From: Apostichopus californicus
Taxonomy: Eukaryota; Echinodermata; Holothuroidea; Aspidochirotida; Stichopodidae
Direction: 5' to 3'
NCBI GenBank assembly: GCA_020650975.1
Contig: JAIPMN010042072.1
Coordinates: 26,551-90,550 of the forward strand
Length of the DNA stretch: 64,000 bases
Both the position numbers and the translations under genes were made by a program. The notes beneath the pieces are model-generated. The model was given only the letters and a program-made list of their open reading frames with translations. It did not search any database and had not been told where the DNA came from. Position 1 is the first letter of the stretch. Each line of letters opens with the position of its first letter. Positions 57,435 to 64,000 of the stretch are shown here, one piece after another.

Positions 57435-57660
57435 CAGGCGCGTAGCCAAAGGGGGTTGGCGAAGGGGGCAGCCCCACCCCCCCCCCCTTGAGCATATTTA
57501 AAAAAAAAATTAATGTTTTTTATGATATCGCTAGTAATTTCAAAAGAAAAAATGCTAAGATGCAACTTACAAGGCCTGGGAAGTGCCATTTCCAGCGATC
57601 TGGGAGGCATTTTGCCTACATTTTCACCCCTCCCTTGGCAAATTCCTGGCTACGCGCCTG
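57435..57660. mobile_element. hAT MITE with perfect 8-bp target duplication
   Basis: A 226-bp element with perfect 14-bp terminal inverted repeats, CAGGCGCGTAGCCA at 57435-57448 and TGGCTACGCGCCTG at 57647-57660. It is flanked on both sides by TCTAACAC (57427-57434 and 57661-57668). An 8-bp target duplication plus CAGG..-type ends is diagnostic of the hAT superfamily. It contains a C run (57477-57488) and an A run, and no coding sequence, so it is non-autonomous. The intact ends and exact duplication indicate a fairly recent insertion. A decayed relative is at 7657-7905. Confidence 0.92.
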
Positions 57661-57779
57661 TCTAACACACATATTTGTGAATTATTGAGAGTACATGGAA
57701 AAGAAGACGAGTTAATATGCAGTTTGATAAAATAATGTGCAGCAATTGTTATTGTTGTGAAAGTGTTATACTAAACGTG

Positions 57780-59265
57780 AAGACCTGTTAGGTAAACCGG
57801 AAATCTTGAAACTAGCTGAGGGTATGGATCTGGCAAGAAAGAGACAAAGGTCAATATAGGAGCCTTCCGATCCACTACCGTAGCAGTAGATGCAATCAGG
57901 GACCAAACTACCTAGTTAGGCAAAGTAGACCACTGGCTAAGACTAGCAGGCAGTGTGGTAAACCATATCACAGTAAATGCCCTGCAAAGGGCACTACTAA
58001 TTCTTGTTCAAATTCCAATCATTGAGAAAGTGTAGTAAAACATCATAACCAAAGTGGGCAAGTTGAATTGGAGGGGTAAACATATAATTACATGCCTATC
58101 CAAAACCCAGGTAGGCCTACAAGAGAGCAAATGCCAGACCAGGAATGTTAGAGCATTACCTAACAATAGTTAAAATGATACACCTGCCCAAACGTATACA
58201 GGTTAAATTTGAGTCGATATACATCGACAGTGTTGATTAAAATATGTCAGATACAAGAGACCAAGTTTTTGTTGAACTTGGAGTACGAATACATGAACAA
58301 CAAGTCAGTGACAGTTGACACAGGTGCACAAAGCAACGTTTTACCTCTTCACATATTCCAAGACATGTACCTAAATAAAGTCAATATTAAAGTCATAACT
58401 TTAACGTGTGCAACAAAACCCACAAAAAATCAAGATATTATAACCACGCCATCATTCCTCTATACGGTAGCTACAGTGGAGAGGGCAGCTGTACTAAACC
58501 CCATCAAGGAACCATCCAATAGGCCTATATTCACCTCTTATTGTCGAATTCTTACACTTTTTTAAAGAGAAACTGGATAAACTTTGAAACCAAACTAATT
58601 ACGATCAAGAACTAGTAATCCCAAAGAAAATTATCATTAATGTTTGACCTGAGAAACATCAGAAAATATTGGACCTAAAGGGAAGAAATGTCCGTGGAAT
58701 ACATCATCATCAAATTAAATCAAGTCGTAATTCCAAAGGCAGCCCAGGAAGTAAATATGCAGAAAATCCGTGAATGATACATGGGAATCACTAAATGCCA
58801 GTTACGTGCTAACACCAGCATCGTCTTTGCACACCATGAGCAAAGACATTGGAGCAGGCATGTAGCCATGCCCAATATGCCGATCCCAGCCTCAAGAGCC
58901 ACTTCAACCACGCGAATACCAATATGACCCTGGCAAGCATGACTCTGACCTCAGATCATGGCATACCAGACAAAGTTATCAGGGACAGTGGAAGTCAGTA
59001 CAACTGGCAACTGTTCAGAACCTTTGCAACGTTGTGGGAATTCGAACACATTTCTTCCATCCCTTCCTATAGCCACAATCGAATGGATCGCGGAAAAGTC
59101 AGCATTTATCCTTCAGAAGCAACACCAGTAGACTCGGACGTACCTGTATCATCTCCAGCAGAACTAAGATTCGTTCTACTCGTTTTACAGCCGATTATTC
59201 CATCACAGACTGCCTTTCGGCTTAAAATTTCACACCAAAACAACCCTCACTATGGTGATAGGGAG
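57780..59265 (+). mobile_element. Decayed Ty3/gypsy-type retroelement
   Basis: Pieces appear in the expected gag-pol order. A CCHC zinc knuckle, RQCGKPYHSKCPAKG, is near 57952-57997. An aspartyl protease with VTVDTGAQSNVLP lies at about 58307-58348, inside an open frame 58209-58565. After a region where reverse transcriptase and RNase H are almost wholly missing, an integrase N-terminal block, GITKCQLRANTS, is near 58788-58823. The integrase core, DHGIPDKVIRDSGSQY, then HISSIPSYSHNRMDRGKV, is at about 58951-59100. The core reads DSGSQ in place of DNGPQ. Stops and frameshifts interrupt it, and the element is dead. LTRs could not be delimited; an AATAAA near 59713 may belong to a 3' LTR. Confidence 0.8.
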
Positions 59266-61703
59266 AGGGGAGGGGGAAGCCTGATCGACTTCCTGCAGGT
59301 TAGCAAGAATAAGAAGCAGACTGATATGGATAAAAAAGGAGTAAAGTTAAGGAGCAAATAATTTATTAGATTGAAACGAAGAAAAAAAATAATAAAAAAT
59401 TAGAGAAAGCCTGAGGGAGGGGATAACTGACTGGAGGGTGGTGGAAGTATCTTTACTTCCGGAGTTGTCGATAAAAAAATTAATTTAAAAAACACACCTC
59501 ATACCTGGACAGAACGCCGATATAAACAAGACTACCCTGGTAAAAAAACGATGGTAACCAGCATGTCTAAGGTGTAAGATACGAACTAAGCTCACACCAG
59601 GAAGGTCCCAACAGCCTTATAAGACTTCTCACTTAATGTGTCTTAAAGTGTAATCATGTAAAAGAGGGAGAGCGCCATCGTAGTGCTTACCGAACAACCA
59701 AAAAGAGGACTCAATAAAGGTTACTGTTTACTTTATTTAATTGACTCGCTGTCTTTATATACTTATTTAGCAAGATTACTCTGGTGAGATTTTAAACGTA
59801 AAATTAAAACAGCATAATGTAAAACCTTACGAAGAAATCGAAGTCACATCAAGAAATCAACTTGTACAATTTAACAATACCAACAACATAAACCAATAGA
59901 TAAAACAAAACCGCTTACACCACGACATCACAACTCAAATAAAACACATGGCAGTTTCAAGCAGACACAAGACACGCAGATAATATCTGGGCACGCACAA
60001 GACAAGCAGGAAGACAGATAAAGGCACGTGAGATATCAAATATTTAGACCATCATTGTTCGACTAAATATTTAAATCAATGTCAGTGTATATCCATTAAT
60101 TTAATAGAAGTACAGTATTACAGCTATTAAATGTCAAGCAAGGTGTAGTTATTACAAGATCTCGTGTAACGTTAAGAAATTTTGATATGACAACCAACCT
60201 TTCAATTAATTAATGTTCAGAAATCATTGTCAATCTACAAGGACAGTTTAAGAAGGAGATATCATATATAATGATATGTATGTATGTATGTCATTCACAT
60301 AGGATCAACTTTGTTAATGTACTTTGTGATACAAGTTGGTACTTTCTGATAGGGGCACCGTATGTCGAGCACAAATGGACGTGGCACCTCACAGCTGTAA
60401 CCTCAAAAAGTAAAAGGCCGAGTACGCTCTAGATTTGCAGACCTTCCTAACTCACTAATATATCCTATATGGAATGATCCAAATGTAATTTTGAAATTGA
60501 AAACCGTTGCAAGGAAATAAGAAATATCTTGAAATGCTGCAGCTGTCAGTGACGCTCCCTTGTGCTATCAAATACATTCCATGAATTGAATTTTAGTGTA
60601 GTTTTGAACATCCGAAGTCCCCAGGACACACACGAAGGCTTAGAATGCATTCCTAAGAAACATTACTGCTCTCTCTGATATTATTTTCTTGCTTTTAACT
60701 CGCTACGAAATAACAAGAGTCACCGAAACGCTGGCGGAACGTACGGGTCCTTGAGATATGATATTCCATAGGGTAAAATTTAGTTTGATTTTTGTTGGTT
60801 TAACATTTTAAAACGTTGCTCGGCCATTCTCTGCAGTTGGTCTTAAAATAAAATTAATCGGTCTCAAAATCGATCTACTGTACACCAGTCCTCCGTCCCC
60901 GTTGTATTGAATGCAGTATCCTTTAGTAGTTATGAATTTAAAATTGATGTGGTGTTGAAAGTAAGTAATGAAATATTCTTTAAAAGAATGAAAAGAACAT
61001 TGAGGTGACTGCTCTTTATGAGGTAAACTGTCCACGCATATAATTTACCTCCACTTTTCAGGAGTTCGTCTAATTTGTTCCCCCAAACAATATCATGTTT
61101 ATTAACAAACTTTGTGCATTCCGCCAATGCACCCTCCTCTTCTAGAAATTGAACACCAAAAAACAGAGAAAATGTAATCTTAATATAGCCCTATCCCACC
61201 CTACCATTCCCCTCTATCCACCCACCTTGCCACTACTTCCACCCTTTCCTGCACTTTTGTTCACTCAGCTTGCCCATGCTCGTAGTATTATTACGTCAAC
61301 CCATCCACCTTTCCAATTACTCCGAGCCACACCGTCATTCCATCCACTAATATCCTACTCGTTTACTCATTCCACCCTGTCAAACCATCTCGATCCTCCA
61401 TTAAATAAACAAAGGGAAAAGTTTCGGAATATAAACTGATAGTGCACATACATGAGACAAATGTCCACGGCATACTGACGAATGTGTGACAAATCAACAC
61501 ATTTAACTAAAGAATGACATTACACCATGACGAATATCTTTGCAGTAAGGTTAACACCTGAGGTGGAGCTTTTGATCAATGAAAACGGGGAAAGGTTGGA
61601 ACTTCATTGGGTTTTCTTAAGCAGTTTCTTTTGGATACGAAACTAAGAATTCCAATTACTAAAAGTGTTAAATGAGTTTTCTCAAATCTCCGTATTAAGC
61701 CGA
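59266..61703. other. Non-coding; possible LTR remnant, then nothing
   Basis: 59280-59760 could hold the 3' LTR of the Ty3/gypsy relic (purine-rich run near 59405-59445, AATAAA near 59713), but no paired 5' LTR was found. A GTAT microsatellite is near 60278-60290. The rest shows no gene. Confidence 0.35.
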
Positions 61704-62184
61704 TACTCATGGCTGGTATTGCAACTACTGTTCATGTCCCACAACCGTGCATCAGTAATTACTACTTTGTGTTCGTAACACGGTATCTTGTGTTACAGGT
61801 GACACTGTAACAACTGCAAAGCTGTTAACTTGCTCCCATGTAAGACAAAGAACTGGGCGACTGAACAAAGAGTCTATGAAGATGAGAACTCCTACGACAT
61901 GAAGTAAAGGAGGTTCGGTACCGCCTGATTCCACTTCACACCTCTTTTTTATTACGCCAATTCGTCATGCCGAGAGCGAAGAAGTGTCATTTTGGATGTA
62001 TACCTGACCTGGTAATAGCATAAAACGAATAGATACGACTTCCTTTTACAATCGCGTATTAATGAACTCAGACTAAATGGTTGGTACAACAACTACTGTT
62101 CATGTCCCACAACCGTGCATCAGTAATTACTACTTCATGTTCGTAACAGGACATGAACAGTAATTACTGTACCAGCTATGAGTA
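61704..62184. mobile_element. Inverted-repeat element, about 480 bp
   Basis: The outer 36-bp arms, 61704-61739 and 62149-62184, are imperfect reverse complements: TACTCATGGCTGGTA at the left, and its partner TACCAGCTATGAGTA at the right. The inner sides share CTGTTCATGTCC. A direct copy of the left end (ACTACTGTTCATGTCCCACA and GTGCATCAGTAATTACTACT) recurs inside at 62091-62133. No coding frame. Likely a MITE with a nested partial duplication. Confidence 0.65.
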
Positions 62185-62489
62185 TATGGAACCCTTTTTG
62201 CTGTTCAATTAGTAAAGATTAACGATTGAGAATTTTCAAGAATTTGATTACTAGATTTTCAAAGTGACACTTTTAATACTATAAATGTTCACAGTTGCAC
62301 CAGGCAAAGAGGTAAACTACAGCATTTATAGTCAAGCCACTGAATTTCTCATACCAAAACATATTGTCCCGATATTATCTTTTCAGTGCATTGTCATCGT
62401 GACAAGTAAACGTATACCTAAAATAACACACGCGGCTCATTGTGCTTATCATAATGTCAATAGAATTACCAAGTAGGCAATGTTATTTT
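62185..62489. other. Non-coding stretch
   Basis: Nothing recognised. The short frame 62285-62476 has no domain. Confidence 0.4.
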
Positions 62490-62972
62490 AACTTTATCTC
62501 CCTGTTTGCGAGTAACCCGTCGTAGTTTTCACTTTCCATCTAGAACATCAGTTGCTTTTATTCTCAGATTTCAATACAACTGCCTGTTAAGCAATATGAT
62601 TTTCATTTTCTATTCCCTGTTTACCATTGTAATTGCTCTGTGAGTAACACATCGTAGTTTTCACTCTCAACCTAGAACATCAGTTGCTGTCATTCTCAGA
62701 TGTCGATACAACTGCCTGTTAAGCAATGTGATTTTCATTTTCTATTCCCTGTATACCATTGTAATTGCTCTATGAGTAACACATCGTAGTTTTTACTCTC
62801 AACCTAGAACATCAGTTGCTGTCATTCTCAGATGTCGATACAACTGCCAGGTGTGCAATATGATTTTCATTTTCTCTTCCCTGTTTGTCATTGTTATTGG
62901 TCTATAATTAACGCATTGTAGTTTTCATTTTCAATCAAGAACATCAGTTGCTTTCATTCTGAGATTTTCTCA
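62490..62972 (+). repeat. 132-bp tandem repeat, about 3.6 copies
   Basis: CGTAGTTTTCACT (or a close variant) starts at 62521, 62653, 62785 and 62917, a period of exactly 132 bp. Other landmarks recur in each unit: AGAACATCAGTTGCT, ATACAACTGCC and ATGATTTTCATTTTCT. The second and third units are the most alike; the outer ones are more diverged. The period is a multiple of 3, but every frame contains stops, so it is not coding. Confidence 0.92.
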
Positions 62973-63251
62973 ATAACACTTTTATATTGCGCAATAGAAC
63001 AGTCAGTAACATTTCGATAACGAAGGGAATCATAACTCTCCGTCTAGAAACATTGTAACAAACCATCAGAATACGGACACTTTCGTGGACGTAATAATCG
63101 AATCTTTAAATATTCCTATCAGCCAATTGATTACTGGCAGACTATCTTCGTGGCTTACAGAGTAATGGACAAACATTACTCATATCACTGATATTAAACA
63201 AGGAAATGTTGCCTGTCGTGACAAAGAGACGACACCTATCATAGTACAAAG
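62973..63251. other. Upstream region of the second Ig gene
   Basis: About 280 bp between the tandem repeat and the ATG at 63252. It should include the 5' UTR or promoter, but no element can be assigned. Confidence 0.35.
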
Positions 63252-63594
63252 ATGGTTGTCTTTTCATTTCAGTGGTGGACATTTTTCTTCATTTGGGATG
63301 TTCATCACGTCATTGCGGATATAAATCTTGGACATACAATAACTACTAATATTCACGACGACCTGATTCTGAACTGTTCTACTGGAGAGGAGGTGGCGAA
63401 TAGTTCACTAACATGGTTTCACAATGACGACACTTTATTCGCAAATTCATATTCATTCAATCCAAAAAATAGTGAAATAATACCAAAGAATTATTCATTA
63501 CATATCAGGAACGTCTCTTTATCGAACGAAGGTAACTATTCATGTGTGGACAGTATTTACCACCTACTTGTGGGGTATCAGGTAGAAGTAAATG
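63252..63594 (+). CDS. Second IgSF gene, first coding exon (partial gene)
   Basis: An exon of 114 codons plus one base. MVVFSFQWWTFFFIWDVHHV followed by IA fits a signal peptide cleaved before DINLG. One canonical Ig domain follows: LILNCSTGE (B-strand cysteine), SLTWFHNDD (core tryptophan), YSLHIRNVSL, NEGNYSCVDS (F-strand YxC) and LLVGYQVEVNG (G strand). Several sequons are present (NCS, NSS, NYS, NVS). The exon ends in phase 1 at G/GTAAGT, like the other Ig gene's exons; later exons are outside the window. An acceptor-like TTTTCATTTCAG inside the exon at 63272 gives an alternative start, but the ATG at 63252 is simpler. A cell-surface or secreted role is likely; nothing more can be said. 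Confidence 0.75.
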
Positions 63595-64000
63595 GTAAGT
63601 TCATATTAGATGCATCCAGATTCTCAAATTATCTACAGCAGTCCACTTGGTTGGCTATTTCATCGACCATTAATATGCTTGTATCACCAAATAATTTATC
63701 AACAACAATATTTGTGCTAAATAAATATAAATTTAAACTATCATGTTATTTTGTATTTTAAAATTACTTATTTGTAACATGTTATACTTCTTCTATGGAC
63801 GTAGACTAATTTAAGATTCAATCAAGTTGGTTTCTAGTTCGACCGTCTAAGTACACGTCCTTGTATGCGTGAAACATTAGAAATGCCACTTAAACTATAT
63901 AGCAGCTTGTAACGGAAACATTAACTAATTTCGAAAAACGAATGAAGTAAACAGACCCTAAAGGTGCAATGATAAAATAAAATATAATATATATATATAT
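63595..64000. other. Start of intron 1 of the second Ig gene
   Basis: Begins GTAAGTTC. AT-rich, no further exon seen, ends in an AT microsatellite at the window edge. Confidence 0.6.

Noticed and set aside
61149-61439. 96-codon proline-rich open frame
   Set aside because: Low-complexity C-rich sequence with no start context or domain.
62490-62972. CRISPR array
   Set aside because: The units are 132 bp and wholly repeated, with no unique spacers. This is an animal tandem repeat.
63272-63594. Alternative splice acceptor for the second Ig gene inside its first exon
   Set aside because: TTTTCATTTCAG at 63261-63272 looks like an acceptor, but an ATG 21 bases upstream gives a complete signal peptide in one exon, so it is kept only as an alternative.

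Overview
The window is animal nuclear DNA, not prokaryotic. It has long AT-rich non-coding stretches, GT..AG introns, animal-type transposable elements, G/C homopolymer runs, one assembly gap, and exons coding for immunoglobulin (Ig) domains. The frequent short palindrome around TAGGCCTA, the mixture of decayed LINEs, a Penelope-like element, hAT MITEs and Ty3/gypsy pieces, and the exon-per-domain Ig gene suggest a marine invertebrate deuterostome. My guess is an echinoderm, perhaps a sea cucumber. The phylum is inferred from general genome style, not from a marker gene.

Layout. 1-3.0 kb holds LINE and hAT transposase relics. 3.48-5.49 kb is a 2-kb non-coding element with inverted ends and TA duplications. 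5.5-26 kb is mostly repeats: CR1-like LINE tails, two copies of a hAT MITE family, a decayed minus-strand coding relic (10.2-10.6 kb), a broken two-exon integrase relic (15.9-17.5 kb), SINE-like pieces, and minisatellite blocks with AGGTCAAAGGTCA motifs. 27.2-28.9 kb is a decayed Penelope-like element with reverse transcriptase and GIY-YIG remnants. 29.3-36.2 kb contains two inverted copies of one composite repeat; a perfect 70-bp palindrome lies between them and an N-gap lies inside the left copy.

38.56-53.32 kb is the main gene. Nine exons splice in frame (67+306+345+348+351+51+69+70+76 = 1683 nt) into a predicted 560-residue type I membrane protein. It has a signal peptide, an N-terminal V-like Ig domain, three tandem homologous Ig domains with a C1-set-like DGT signature, two short linker exons, a transmembrane exon and a short basic cytoplasmic tail. 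The first seven introns are phase 1, the pattern that permits exon shuffling and domain duplication. A second Ig gene starts at 63.25 kb with a signal peptide and a canonical Ig domain and runs off the window. The two may be members of an IgSF cluster.

53.5-63.2 kb holds a CR1-like tail, an intact 226-bp hAT MITE with perfect 8-bp target duplications, a decayed Ty3/gypsy element (zinc knuckle, protease, integrase), an inverted-repeat element, and a 132-bp tandem repeat just upstream of the second Ig gene. No RNA gene, CRISPR array or operon is present. All calls were made by eye. Splice structures are predictions supported by consensus sites and frame, not by transcripts.
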